Source: Erodium maritimum
Lineage: Eukaryota > Streptophyta > Magnoliopsida > Geraniales > Geraniaceae
Length of the DNA stretch: 64,000 bases
NCBI GenBank assembly: GCA_963921825.1
Contig: OY997595.1
Span: forward strand, 14,067,228 to 14,131,227
Direction of reading: 5' to 3'
Part shown: positions 1 to 10,333 of the stretch, piece by piece
Position numbering within the stretch: the first letter of the stretch is position 1
Layout of the letters: every line of letters begins with the position of its first letter
Notes under the pieces: model-generated
What the model saw: only the letters and a program-made list of their open reading frames with translations
Database searches by the model: none
Told to the model about the DNA's origin: nothing
Translations under genes and position numbers: made by a program

Positions 1-1967
1 TTCTCGGTTGTCTCCCTGATCAGGTCTGGCCCGAGTAAGCTCCGGTCACCAACCTCAGCCCAACACACCGGCGATCTGCAAGGTCTGCCATACAAGGCCT
101 CAAATGGCGCCATACCAATGCTGGACTGGTAGCTATTGTTGTAGGAAAACTCTACCAGAGGCAAATGATCCTCCCAAGATCCCTGAAAGTCAAGCACACA
201 CGCCCGAAGCATGTCCTCTAGAATCTGAATGGTGCGCTCTGACTGTCCATCTGTCTCAGGATGGTAAGCTGTACTCAACAGTACCTCAGTGCCCAAGGCC
301 TTCTGTAGACTCTTCCAGAACCTGGATGTGAAACGAGGGTCTCTGTCCGATACTACTGACACTGGTACACCGTGCAGACGAATAATCTCCCTGACATATA
401 ACCGAGCCAACATGTCCACAGAATCAGTCATCCTCATACTCCAAAAGTGGGCCGACTTGGTCAGTCGATCAACCACCACCCAAACAGCGTCATGCCCCTT
501 CGACGATCTGGGCAATCCACACACAAAATCCATAGTCACGTGCTCCCACTTCCACTCAGAGATCGGTAAAGGCTGTAGTAAGCCTGCGGGACGCATGTGC
601 TCGGCCTTTACCTGTTGGCAGGTAAGGCATCGGGAGACGAAGTTTGCCACTGCCCCACGCATCCCACTCCACCAAAACTATCGTCGCATGTCTCTATACA
701 TCTTGTTGCCACCGGGGTGCACAACTAGACGGGAGTGGTGGCACTCACGCAACACAGTGTCTCTGCACTCACTGAGTACAAACAGTCGTCCTCTAAAGCG
801 GATACCCTGATCGGGGCCTATCTCCCAACCCTCGAGCTCAACTCCGTCAATCAACCTCTGCCGAATCCCTGCTGTCTCAGCGTCCTCAGTCTGTGCCTCT
901 AATATCCGAGCGAGGAGCGTGGGCTGAGCCACTAAGGCGCACAAGGCCATACTCTCTGTGACCTCCTCCAACTCCAGCCTAAATAAGTTCAACTGCTCCA
1001 GCATGTCCCACTCTCGGACTGCTATGTTGGCCACGCAGTGACTCGACTTTCTGCTCAAAGCGTCGGCGACCACGTTCGCCTTGCCCGGATGATAGAGCAA
1101 CTCAAAGTCATACTCTTCCAGTAGTTCCATCCATCGCCTTTGGCGCATGTTCAGATCACGCTGCGAGAAGATATACTTGAGGCTCTTGTGGTCTGAAAAT
1201 ACCCTGAACTGCTCACCATACAGGTAATGTCTCCAGCTCTTCAGCGCAAACACTACTGCTGCCAGGTCGAGATCATGGGTGGGGTAGTTACGCTCATGCA
1301 CCTTCAACTGCCTCGAGCCGTAAGCAACCACCTTTCCACTCTGCATCAGAACAAACCCTAATCCTTCGCCCGAGGCGTCACAATACACGTCATAGCCCGC
1401 TCCCCGCTCTGGAACAATCAGCACCGGGGCGGTAGTCAACCGAGCCTTCAGCTCGCAAAAAGAGTGCTCACACTCATCTGTCCAAATGTACTCCGCTCCC
1501 TTGCGGGTCAAAGCTGTCATAGGTGCTGCAAGGCGAGAGAAATCCTGAACGAAGCGCCGGTAATAACCTGCCAACCCGAGAAAACTCCGAATCTCGAACA
1601 CACTGCTGGGTCTCGCCCACTTCGACACTGCCTCAACCTTGGCTGGGTCGACCAAGATGCCTTCCCGAGATACTACGTGCCCGAGGAACTTCACCTCTGT
1701 GAGCCAAAATTCGCACTTCTCCAGATTGCCGTACAACTGGTGAGTGCGTAAGAGTGTCAAAACGGTACGCAGATGCTCCGCATGCGCCTCTTCACTGGGC
1801 GAGTAGATCAAGATGTCATCGACGAGGACTACCACGAACTGGTCTAGATAAGGTCTGAAGATGCCATTCATCAGGTGCATAAAGGAGGCCGGCGCGTTCA
1901 TTAAACCGAACGGCATCACCAAAAACTCGAAATGTCCATAACGAGTACGGAACGCTGTCTTCTCCAC
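1..1967 (-). pseudogene. gypsy pol, second part: RT C-terminal half, RNase H, integrase (broken)
   Basis: From 1967 downwards the frame encodes the RT palm with LVDDILIYS as the YxDD-equivalent active site, the RT connection, and an RNase H domain ([17 protein letters not shown], with SDHKSL further on). The start of the integrase HHCC zinc finger follows (CHHS, then CLTCQQ). A TAG at 678-680 interrupts the frame inside the zinc finger, where an aromatic residue is normally found. The same frame then stays open to position 1 and shows the integrase catalytic core: [17 protein letters not shown] and the [10 protein letters not shown] region giving the D-D-E triad. So this is one nonsense mutation rather than wholesale decay. 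The upstream join to the rest of RT (around 1945) needs a frame change. The extreme C-terminus lies beyond the window. Confidence 0.9.
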
Positions 1968-2917
1968 GTCCTCAGCTGGTAGTACCCGGATCGAAGGTCG
2001 ATCTTCGAGAAGTACTTTGCTCCTCTCAGCTGGTCGAATAAATCGTCAATCCTAGGCATCGGGTAGCGGTTCTTCACTGTCACCCGGTTCAGCTTCCTGT
2101 AGTCGATGCACATCCTCAAGGCTCCACCCTTATTTTTCACGAAAAGGGCGGGCGCTCCCCACGGAGATACGCTTGGGCGTATGAACCTCTTCTGCTGCAG
2201 TTCCTCGAGTTGTCGCTTAAGTTCGACCAACTCGGCTGGCGCGAACCGATACGGCGTCATCGAGATCGGCGCCGTACCTGGGATCAGATCGATCCTGAAC
2301 TCCACCTCTCGCGCTGGTGGCAAGCCTGATAGTTCCTCCGGAAAGACCTCCGGAAACTCCCGCACTACCCTCGGTAGTTCACTGCTACTCCGCACGATCT
2401 CCGCCTCAGAACCCGTAGTCAAGGCGGATAAGAGAACTCCGCTCTTGCTACCCAGAATACACGTGATCACCCTATCACCTGTCCTCACCGTCACCTGCCG
2501 TCTGTAGCAGTCAATCGTCTCTCGGTACCTCGCGAGCCAGTCCATACCCAGAATCACGTCAAAGGCGCTCATGTCAAGAACGAGTAAGTCACCCAGAAAT
2601 GGGCAATCTGCCACCCTAATCGCACAGTCCCTACAAACGGTGCTCAACACCACCGCACCCGTAGCCGGGGTCTCCAAACACAGGGGCTGACTCAGAGTCT
2701 CAACCCGTAAACCCAAAGAAGAAGCAATAGACGAAGATATGAACGAATGGGAAGCTCCCATATCAAACAAAAATGAAGTCCACGCATTATAAAGTAAACA
2801 CGTACCCTGTGTGGCCTCATGGCCGACGTACGGCCTCTCGATCCTGAGATCAGTAACTGCAAAGACTCGGCCCTGCCGTGCCGGTGGTCCTCCTCTAGGT
2901 GGTGGGGAAAGCACCAC
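1916..2917 (-). pseudogene. gypsy pol, first part: aspartic protease and RT N-terminal half
   Basis: This frame holds the retroviral-type aspartic protease, with [11 protein letters not shown] as the active-site loop (the usual D-T/S-G is D-M-G here) and [10 protein letters not shown] downstream. RT follows: the fingers motif [13 protein letters not shown], then [11 protein letters not shown] and [12 protein letters not shown]. The frame is lost about 1945, directly after the GYYQLR motif. RT continues in another frame in the neighbouring segment, so a small indel has split the polymerase. The upstream end is open towards gag. The protein would be a gag-pol product processed by its own protease. 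Confidence 0.88.
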
Positions 2918-3121
2918 TCGCTGCTCAGCTCTCGGCTGGTGCCTCTAACCTGCTGCTCCCGCCGCCGGACGCGGAGCTCTTTGCTGCGGTGCCTGACGTG
3001 GTCTGCCAGGTGGTGCAGGGCGAATCTGAGTCTGCTGGGGCCTCGGTGCAGGCGCTCTGCCAGCTATCTCAGGGCATGTCCGGATGAAATGATCATATCG
3101 ACCACACTGGTAGCACCCTCT

Positions 3122-4327
3122 CTACCCTCCCTGCTGTGCTATCTCAGGACACGCACGCATAAAGTGGTCGGAACTGCCACAGTGATAACATCCCCTCGGC
3201 TCACTAGGCTGTCTAACACCGGTCCCCAGAGGACGACCATCATGACGCTCCACCGGTCCGTTGCCCCTCGGGCAGTCCCGTGCCAGGTGACCCTGCTGTC
3301 CACATCGAGGACACAGCTGTGCCACCGGGGCGGGTCCCACTGACGCGACGGCCCCTGCTCGGCGTATGCCATCCTGATGTAAGTGAGTCTGAAAGTGTCC
3401 TGCAACTCTCTGTCTGCGTCGGTCTCGAAGGTCAGACGGCTGCAAAAAGCCACTCGGTCTAGGTCTGGTCTCTCGCACCCTGATAGTATCTCGGAAGTGT
3501 CTCTCCATGGCCAAAGCCTGATCCAAGAGTGTGGAGTAATCCGAGGTCCTGAAAGCGATAACCCTGTCGGCTATCGACGGGATGAGTCCGCTCTCAAACC
3601 TCCTGCAACGGTCATCCGCAGTCTGCACTAACTCTGGCGCGAAGCGGGCCAAAGAGGTGAACCTCACTGCATACTCAGAAACGCTCAAACCCCTCTGACG
3701 CAAATCCAGAAACTGCTGGCGCCGATCATCCCGAATGGAGCGTGGGAAGTACTGCTCCAAGAACAGTCTGCTGAACAACTCAAAGTCACTGCCAACCCCC
3801 TCCTGCACTGACTGCCACCAGTAGTAGGCCTCTCCCTCAAGCTGAAAAGTGGCGAACGAAACCCTCAAGCGTCCCTCCGATACCCCAGAGGTATTGAGGT
3901 TGCGGGTAACCCGCTCCAACCAACCCGAAGCTGCCTCGGGGTCCGCTCCCCCGGAGTAGGTCGGCGTGCCAAGTCTACGGAAATCTCTGAGTGACTGGGC
4001 CGTGAGGCTATCAAACTGTCCTGGCCTCTCTCCAAAATCCGCTGAAGCAACGGGAACGGACTCTAGTGCCGGTGCGGTAGTCCCCTGCTGCGCACTCAAG
4101 GCTGTTAGCACAACGCGAACCACCTCCTCGAGAGAGGTCGCCTGAGTCGGCTCTGCGACTGGAGATGTCCTGGGTGGCGACCCTGTTGGTCCCCCCTCGG
4201 AATGCTGATGCTCTGTGGAAGCAGCATCCTGGGCCTCAGCTGCCCTCCTCTGCTCAGCTGCAGGTGTCTGCCTCGGACCCCCAGTTGGGCGGCTCTGGGT
4301 ACCTCTAGGAACATACGTACGAGCCAT
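3122..4327 (-). pseudogene. gypsy gag (capsid and zinc knuckles), truncated by a stop
   Basis: The likely ATG is at 4327 (MARTYVPRG), because the upstream open frame has no earlier ATG in a convincing context. The N-terminal third is Pro/Gln/Glu/Ala-rich and low in complexity. The centre has the retrotransposon gag domain (GEAYYWWQSV, FLEQYFPRSIRDD, LVQTADDRCRRFESGL). The C-terminal part has two CCHC zinc knuckles, CPRCGQQGHLARDC and CYHCGSSDHFMRAC. The frame stops at 3122, but read-through in the same frame gives a third knuckle, CYQCGRYDHFIRTC. The stop therefore probably truncates a longer gag. Gag forms the virus-like particle and packages the element RNA. Confidence 0.88.
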
Positions 4328-4446
4328 GTCGCCTATCCGCCTGCACGGATAACGCACATGTTCAGTACTTAGTTCAACAACGGTTCTCACACGCTACAAG
4401 GACGAACACACACGCGTCTACACAAGCCACCACAGATACGCCCCTC

Positions 4447-4478
4447 ACACTAGTAGATATATATATATATATATATAC
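4447..4478. repeat. TA microsatellite upstream of gypsy gag
   Basis: An uninterrupted run of alternating T and A about 25 bp long sits just 5' (on the minus strand) of the gag start. It is simple sequence with no evident function and a probable length polymorphism. Confidence 0.85.
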
Positions 4479-4565
4479 TCATATAATATATCACACAAGT
4501 TCGCATCTCTATGCGTCACACAACAACAACCAGCGATTTAGCAACCAACACCAACTCTCACAGGA

Positions 4566-4757
4566 GGGTTCAAACCAGTCAAAGAAATCCACTCCCACAA
4601 GAGGATTCAATCAATCAAAGGAATCCACTCCCACAGGAGGATTCAATCAACCAAAGAAATCCACTCCCACAAGAGGATTCAATCAATCAAAGGAATCCAC
4701 TCCCACAGGAGGATTCAATCAACCAAAGAAATCCACTCCCATAGGAGGATTCATTCT
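4566..4757. repeat. 36-bp tandem repeat in the gypsy leader (about 5 copies)
   Basis: Five near-identical 36-bp units run head to tail, recognisable by AATCCACTCCCACA followed by GGAGGATTCAATCAA. Alternate units differ at the same bases (CAAGAGG versus CAGGAGG), suggesting a 72-bp higher-order unit made by duplication of a dimer. It lies between the primer-binding site and gag in the untranslated leader. The open frame seen across it on + is a product of the repeat, not a gene. Confidence 0.9.
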
Positions 4758-5235
4758 CAAGCACACCACACAAAGGCATAACACACAACCGGCATAACAC
4801 ACAACAGGCATACCCCTTGCTCGTGTATCCTTCCACAAAGAGGGGTTTAGTACTTAACACAATTCAAACCAAGAATCACCCTTACCCTAACCCTTTTCAA
4901 GTCAATCTCAGGTTGTTACAATCCGATTCAGGCGTCCCCGAACCTTGTTGTAACAACTTGACATCAAACATCACGTTCGACTACAGTGGCGCCCCTGAGT
5001 CAATTAGTGATGGTGTAAACATTTTAGTTCTACTGAAAATTTGGCATGACCCAATCATATTTTCCTTTAACCCTCCGCTTAAGCGGGACAATCACCAATA
5101 CAAATTCACAAGATAAAAGTACACAGAGTTCTCATGCTCTTACGAAGACATCGCACAGTCAAATAAAGGAGTTCTCATGCTCCTAAAGTACACAATGCAA
5201 TCAATAAATGGAGTTCTCGTGCTCCCAAAATATCA

Positions 5236-5470
5236 CGGGGTACTCGTGCCCCAACTCGCCACCTCCACGGGCTTACGGGATTCTCGTGTCCCAAATTCGC
5301 CACCTCCACGGGCATAGGGGATACTCGTGTCCCAAAATCGCCACCTCAGCGGGCATAGGGGATACTCGTGTCCCAAAATCGCCACCTCAACGGGCATAGG
5401 GGATACTCGTGTCCCAAAATCGCCACCTCAGCGGGCATAGGGGATACTCGTGTCCCAAAATAAAGTTCTC
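5236..5470. repeat. 41-bp tandem repeat in the gypsy leader
   Basis: A unit containing GATACTCGTGTCCCAAAAT and CGCCACCTCA recurs with starts at 5321, 5362, 5403 and 5444, giving an exact 41-bp period. Degenerate copies extend to both sides (5200-5300 and up to about 5540, seen as repeats of the core CTCGTG/CTCATG). The array is in the transcribed leader between primer-binding site and gag. There are no unique spacers, so it is not CRISPR-like. Confidence 0.9.
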
Positions 5471-5892
5471 ACACAACGGAAAATGGGGTCCTCGCGTCCC
5501 AACCAAACAATCAATATCAGCACACATGGAGTACTCATGCTCCAGGCAACAGTCAATCACAAGTCAAGACTTGAACATGACCAAACCACAGCTTAAAAAT
5601 TTTCGAGGTAATCCGCCAAAGGGCAACACCACTAACTGTTGGTTCACTCTACCATGTATGCATCGCGGGTCGGTCATTGACCGTCAATCCAATTCCGATC
5701 TCAACCATCCGGCCTCACCGATCATTAGGGAGAGGATACCAATCAAGTGATGCAAACATTGTAGTGCAAGATTTCAATTAGGACAACCCTTAAAGCAACT
5801 CAAGACTCACACTTCCTAACTCTACCCACCTAATTGACTTCGGTCCGAGGTTTGAAAATCAGTTCAAAAGACACCTGTTTCAAATGAAACCA

Positions 5893-5905
5893 GGCTCTGA
5901 TACCA
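5893..5905 (-). other. Primer-binding site for initiator tRNA-Met
   Basis: Read on the minus strand, TGGTATCAGAGCC starts three bases inside the inner end of the 5' LTR. It matches the usual plant retrotransposon site complementary to the 3' end of initiator tRNA-Met, where minus-strand DNA synthesis begins. Its position fixes the LTR boundary at 5909 and the orientation of the whole element. Confidence 0.92.
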
Positions 5906-5908
5906 AAT

Positions 5909-8462
5909 TGTCACACCCCAAATCCGGTTATCGCCCAGACTCGAGGCATGACGGGTAATTAGAAGACAAATAAACAATATAACAATATTTAAACCTTGAA
6001 AACCTCCACTAAGTACCTCAATCCATAAACTTCAATGTGAAATACGAGTAACCCTCCGGGGGTGCAATAATAAGTCTTACAAAAAAATGTTCTTAAACCA
6101 AAGGAAATAAACAAGAAGTCTCTACGGGTCCCACACGAGAAGCTCCCAAGCCTCTACTCCTCAACCAAACCTGTAGACACAGCAAAGAACTCACAGGGGT
6201 GAGCTTACGCTCAGTAGGGAAAACACATAACCAGTGGACCTTCAACTCAACAAGATCAAGGATAAAGTCAACCACAAATATCTTAACAAACACAAGTAAT
6301 AAATAAGTCAACCAATGCCGTGGTACATGAAGTCTCCACCCTCCGATCCACATAACGTGTCCTCTCGGATTTTCCCTCAAATCCAGAGGAGACGCATAAC
6401 ATTGAGGCGACCGGAAACAACCCTTCGGGGCGCTTATCATCGGACTTCTCAGAAACGTCTCCAAGGGATTTTATGTCCTCGGGAACCAAGTGTATTACTC
6501 CCATGGAGAGCATACACTTGGACAATTTAATAATAAGCAGTTAATAATTGAATAACGCACTCAACCGAAACACGAAATAATACAAGTTCAGCAACCACCA
6601 ATTCAATGCCACACATGGCTCACACATCACCAATTCACCACAACGAGCAGTACACGAATCAAGCAAACATAGCACACCAATCACACAATTCCAACTTACC
6701 GTTCACTTACCAGTTTTGAACCACCGGGGCATCGATCACCTGATTGCACCGCACGGTACAACCAGTCATACTCGATGCTCCAAACAAGCATTCAAGTAAA
6801 TCAAGTAATCAATCGAATACAACCTACGAGCAGGTACGAATACAATCAACCAAATATAAGAACCTTCAAAAGAACATGCATACATGCAATTCTACTAGTT
6901 TCGTTAGACTCTTTAGCCTATCCACTAAGCAATCAACAACCAAGCATGTGATCCTAACAAGAAACTAATCCGAGGGCTTTATCAAGGCTCCTCTACCAGA
7001 CAATCATATCCCAAGTATTTAAAAGCGAATTACACTAGTGATTGGCATCCTAATCGGTCACCACTAGACACTTCCGGTTATTAGAAAATGAAAGACGATT
7101 ATGCTAGTTATTCGCATCCTATAGGCATATCTAGGACCTTTTCCATTTTATTACCCTAGCATGCATACTAAGCATGGTAAACGAGAGGGTAGGGCTTTCC
7201 CTACCTCAAGGTCCTCCTTTTCAACGCGTTGATGAAGTCCGGTGATCACCACTTCGCTCCTCCCTCGGTTCCCGGCGTGATCCTTGCTCCTCTAACTCGA
7301 TCCACAACGTCTTGGACACAAAGAAACGCTAATTAGGCTCCACTTAAACAGTAAAAAGGGCCCCCAAAACCCTTCCAAGGTTCAACCCAAAAACAAGATG
7401 CCAAAACCCTCAAGAACCCTCAAGAAACCCTCACCCTGGTGGGTCACGGATCTGGTCACGGATCCGTGGAGTTAACCCTCACGGTTACCGTCACGGAGCC
7501 GTGATGAGTGCCGTCACGGCCTCCCTCACGGAGCTGTGACGTCGCCCGTCACGGGATCCGTCACGGATCCGTGACGCACCAGGACAGATTCGCCCTTCTT
7601 CAACCTCCAGCTCCAAAACTCCGAAAAAACCACCATCAAACCCAGAAAATTACCCTTTCCAACCCCCAAAACAGTCCAAATCCTCCAATACTCCTCTACA
7701 CATGGTAGGAATCAACACACAAACAAGTTCTCCAAGGATTCATCAAATCAAACCCACTTCAAATCTCCAACAACTATTGATTTCTCAACCAAAAACCAAC
7801 AACGTTCATCATCAACACCATCTCCCACCATCTCTACTCAAACCCAACATCATTCATCAATTTTCACCCAAAACCCAAGGAAATAGATGAAGAGAAAAGA
7901 TGAATAGAGGGTTCCATTACCTCTAGAGTGATGAGATGAAAAGGATGCTAGTGATTTTGAGAGTGAAAGACTAGATGAAGACCCCAAGTAGCTCCTTCTT
8001 CTTTGATTTCCCCTCAAACCTCCATGGGAGCTCTCCTTCCTTGCTTCCCCTCTAAGTTTCGGCTACAACAAGGAGAAAAATGGTTTGATTTTGCTTCTCC
8101 AATCCAATATAATACCTAGATGAAGTAAAGACCTAAAGGCCCTTGAGCTAGATTCCTTTGTAGTGTCTTTTGGGAGGGTAAAAGGGACAATGCCTACCCC
8201 TATTTCTCTCATTCAACCAAAATGAGACAAGTGTCCCTCTAGCTCTTTTAATTTTCCAATTTAAATTCCAGCACTTTTAAAAATGAAGCTTTAGTCGATA
8301 TTAAGTCCCGTTTTGACCAAAATTGACTTTATCCAAAATTATACTCAAACGAAAGGGTTTTCTCCCCTGAAGCCAACCGTGATAATGGCTAATCCGTTTG
8401 GGTTCCGAAAAAGTCCCGAGTGACTTCCGGAGTTACCGGTTCGACCGGAAGCGGGTCTTACA
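5909..8462 (-). repeat. 5' LTR of the gypsy element (about 2554 bp)
   Basis: On the minus strand it begins TGTAAGACCCGC (8462) and ends GGGGTGTGACA (5909), with the usual TG...CA termini, and is followed at once by the primer-binding site. The same family forms the two solo LTRs at 32615-38279 and 34386-37049, which confirms both ends. The internal block about 6283-6525 (GTTTCCGGTCGCCTC and neighbours) is shared with 36440-36690. A GC-rich stretch at 7430-7590 is packed with CACGG/CCGTG words, including the palindrome CACGGATCCGTG. No long coding frame is present. Confidence 0.9.
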
Positions 8463-9954
8463 AACGTCATATCCGGCCGGGCCGGAGGGAGGTGCCATGG
8501 GTCAGTTGGATTCCCAAATGGGTGCTATGCGGATCAAGGAGGTGGTGGTGCCGGTCCAAGAGGTAACAGGGCGGGGAAATATGTATCGTTTTGCTTTAGC
8601 AGCGAAGGTCCTGTCTACCAAGAAGATCTATTGGAAATCGGTAGTGGCACGCATGGAGGACCTATGGGGTATGAAAGTCGAGGCTAAGCCCCTGGAGGGA
8701 GGCATTGTGGCTTTTTTCTTCAGGTCGGCGAAGGAAAGGGAGCGAGTATTGGTGGGCGAACCGTGGTCCTTCTGGGACTCCTTGGTGTTGTTCACTGATC
8801 TACGGGCCCACATGCATGTATCGGACCTGCACTTTCACCACTTTTCGGTGTGGGCGCGGGTATCGAACTTGCCTGTGGGGGCGTGGACTAGGGAGGTGGG
8901 CTTCAGGATTGGCAACACGCTGGGTGTATGCCAAGGAGTGGATGTGGACAAGAAGGGTCTCTGCTGGGGAGACTTTATGAAGGTTAGGATCAGGGACGAC
9001 ATTAGGGTTCCATACAATGTCAGCTCTGGTTCCGTTTGTCGGTAGCTCAGGTACGAACTCGGCTTTACATTTCGTACGAACATTTACCTGAGCACTGTTT
9101 TGGCTGTTGTTGCGCGGGTCACCTGTTCCCGGTCTGTCCGGTTGTGGGAGGTCTTCGGGGAGTCTCGTTGAAGGCACCAGGGGACCCGAGGTCGGCGCTT
9201 GAAAAGGCCAAACATGGGAAACCCATCCCGGGGACTAACTGGACTTATCTGAGTGGGTCGGGGATGGGGGACCGATCTAGGGGGTCTCCTCGGACTCCTC
9301 CTAGGCATGAGAATATGGGGCGCTGGGGTCAACAGGAGGCACAGGGGGCAGATGAGCCTGTGGGGTGGCTGCCGCGGGAATCAACGCCGACCTTATCAGG
9401 AAATAAAAGGGCGGGGAGAGATGTGGATTCAGCAGAGGATGATGAATCAGCGGCGTCAACCGGGGCGTCTTCAGCAGCGGCGGGGGGCTTCAAGCACCCT
9501 CGCCTCCAGGAATGAGTGATGGGATGGCCAGGGAGAGGTTGATCGACTGTACCTCCTCCCTGGTGTATAGGTGGCAAGGGTACCACCAACAGTCGGTAAA
9601 TTACTTCCCTACCACTTCGGAGTCAGCAATCCCGCGTTCAGGAGCCCTACCATTATCAGTCAAGGGAGGACGACGCACGCTGACTTACCGGGGGAGTAAT
9701 CGGTCCACCACTGGTTATCTATCCTCTGACCTGCTCGGTCAGTATCTTATGGTTGTAGTATACTGTATCGGTGTCCTCGGATGCTACCGCAGTCCCACCC
9801 CTCCGACCGCCCCGATGTCAAAGAGCAAAATTTACTTTCCTGCTGTTATTGTTATTGCTATGTTAGTTTGGTTTCCTTGTACGATGCCTCGGGTTTCTGT
9901 AGGCATCAAAAAGCTTTTATATTAATAATATTGTCATTCCTCTCAAAAAAAAAA
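8463..9954 (+). mobile_element. ORF1-only LINE derivative ending in poly(A), 5' end cut by the gypsy insertion
   Basis: The segment encodes a LINE ORF1-type protein (next entry), then about 430 bp of untranslated sequence, and ends in a run of ten A at 9945-9954. No endonuclease or RT follows, so this copy has ORF1 only. Its left end is exactly the gypsy LTR boundary, meaning the gypsy element inserted into it and its true 5' end is left of the window. Possible origins are internal deletion of a full LINE, or retroposition of an ORF1-type transcript by LINE enzymes. Confidence 0.65.
8497..9515 (+). pseudogene. DUF4283/zinc-knuckle ORF1-type protein, frameshifted
   Basis: From the ATG at 8497 the frame runs to 9045 and shows a DUF4283-like domain typical of plant LINE ORF1. 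Seen features are RFALAAKVLSTKKIYWKS, FFFRSAKERERVLVGEPWSF, then FSVWARVSNLPVGAWTREV and DFMKVRIRDD. The chain then changes frame (about 9030-9050) and continues with a CX2CX4HX4C zinc knuckle, CFGCCCAGHLFPVC. A basic, low-complexity tail follows to the stop at 9515. The protein would bind RNA/DNA as the LINE nucleic-acid chaperone. The frameshift between the domain and the knuckle indicates a dead copy; a host-domesticated gene is less likely. Confidence 0.75.
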
Positions 9955-10333
9955 TCCAATGGATCGATGTAGCTCTAATAAAATAAAAAAATAAAAACTT
10001 ATTTAATTTCGAAGTCCATGGTCATGGTTGAATCCATGACGTACAATTTGGACCATAGAAATTGCGTTAAGTCGGTTTGTGAAGATTAATATGAATATGC
10101 TTTTGTCTTCATCAAGATCATGGTTGACAAGTGTCGAATGAGTTCATGTGGAAGTCGACAGGATCCATTCTCCTCTTATCTCTCCTCCTCCCTCACGTCC
10201 TCACACTCCACTCTCAGATCCCCCGACAAAACTACACAAAAATAGTATATATTACTTATTCTTCTATAAATTCTATAAATAGTATATTCCTGATCAGCAG
10301 CAATAATAAGAGTTTGTGGATTTGGAACTAATA
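9955..10333 (+). promoter_or_regulatory. DXR upstream region with candidate TATA box
   Basis: Only about 380 bp separates the poly(A) tail of the LINE derivative from the DXR start codon. The best TATA candidate is TCTATAAATA at 10272-10281, some 55 bp before the ATG, which would leave a 5' leader of roughly 30 nt. A CT-rich stretch (CTCCTCTTATCTCTCCTCC, 10170-10190) lies upstream, as in many plant promoters. No recognised plastid-gene element could be asserted. Any further promoter would lie within transposon sequence. Confidence 0.4.

Larger units (their letters stand above)
1..8462 (-). mobile_element. Ty3/gypsy LTR retrotransposon, chromovirus (Tekay/Del)-like, cut by the left window edge
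   Basis: Read on the minus strand this is a gypsy element in normal order: 5' LTR (5909-8462), primer-binding site (5893-5905), long leader with tandem repeats, gag (3122-4327), protease, reverse transcriptase, RNase H and integrase (2917 down to 1). The 3' LTR lies outside the window. The order RT-RNase H-integrase marks Ty3/gypsy rather than Ty1/copia. The long LTR (about 2.55 kb), the CCHC-bearing gag and the RT sequence suit a Tekay/Del-like chromovirus, but no chromodomain is visible because the 3' end of pol is missing. Lesions in gag, RT and integrase show it is not autonomous. Base composition of the coding part is distinctly higher in GC than the flanking AT-rich DNA. Target duplication cannot be tested; the right-hand copy would be 8463-8467. 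Confidence 0.93.

Noticed and set aside
289-810. 173-codon open frame on +
   Set aside because: Antisense shadow of the gypsy integrase/RNase H frame on the minus strand; no domain of its own.
2106-2507. 133-codon open frame on +
   Set aside because: Shadow of the gypsy protease/RT frame.
4511-4744. Repetitive protein of 12-residue units
   Set aside because: Created by the 36-bp tandem repeat; no supporting start context or conservation.
5200-5470. CRISPR-like array of 41-bp units
   Set aside because: Units are contiguous with no unique spacers and lie in the leader of a plant gypsy retrotransposon; simple minisatellite.
8800-9177. Minus-strand open frames over the LINE ORF1
   Set aside because: Shadows of the ORF1 coding strand, whose motifs are clear.
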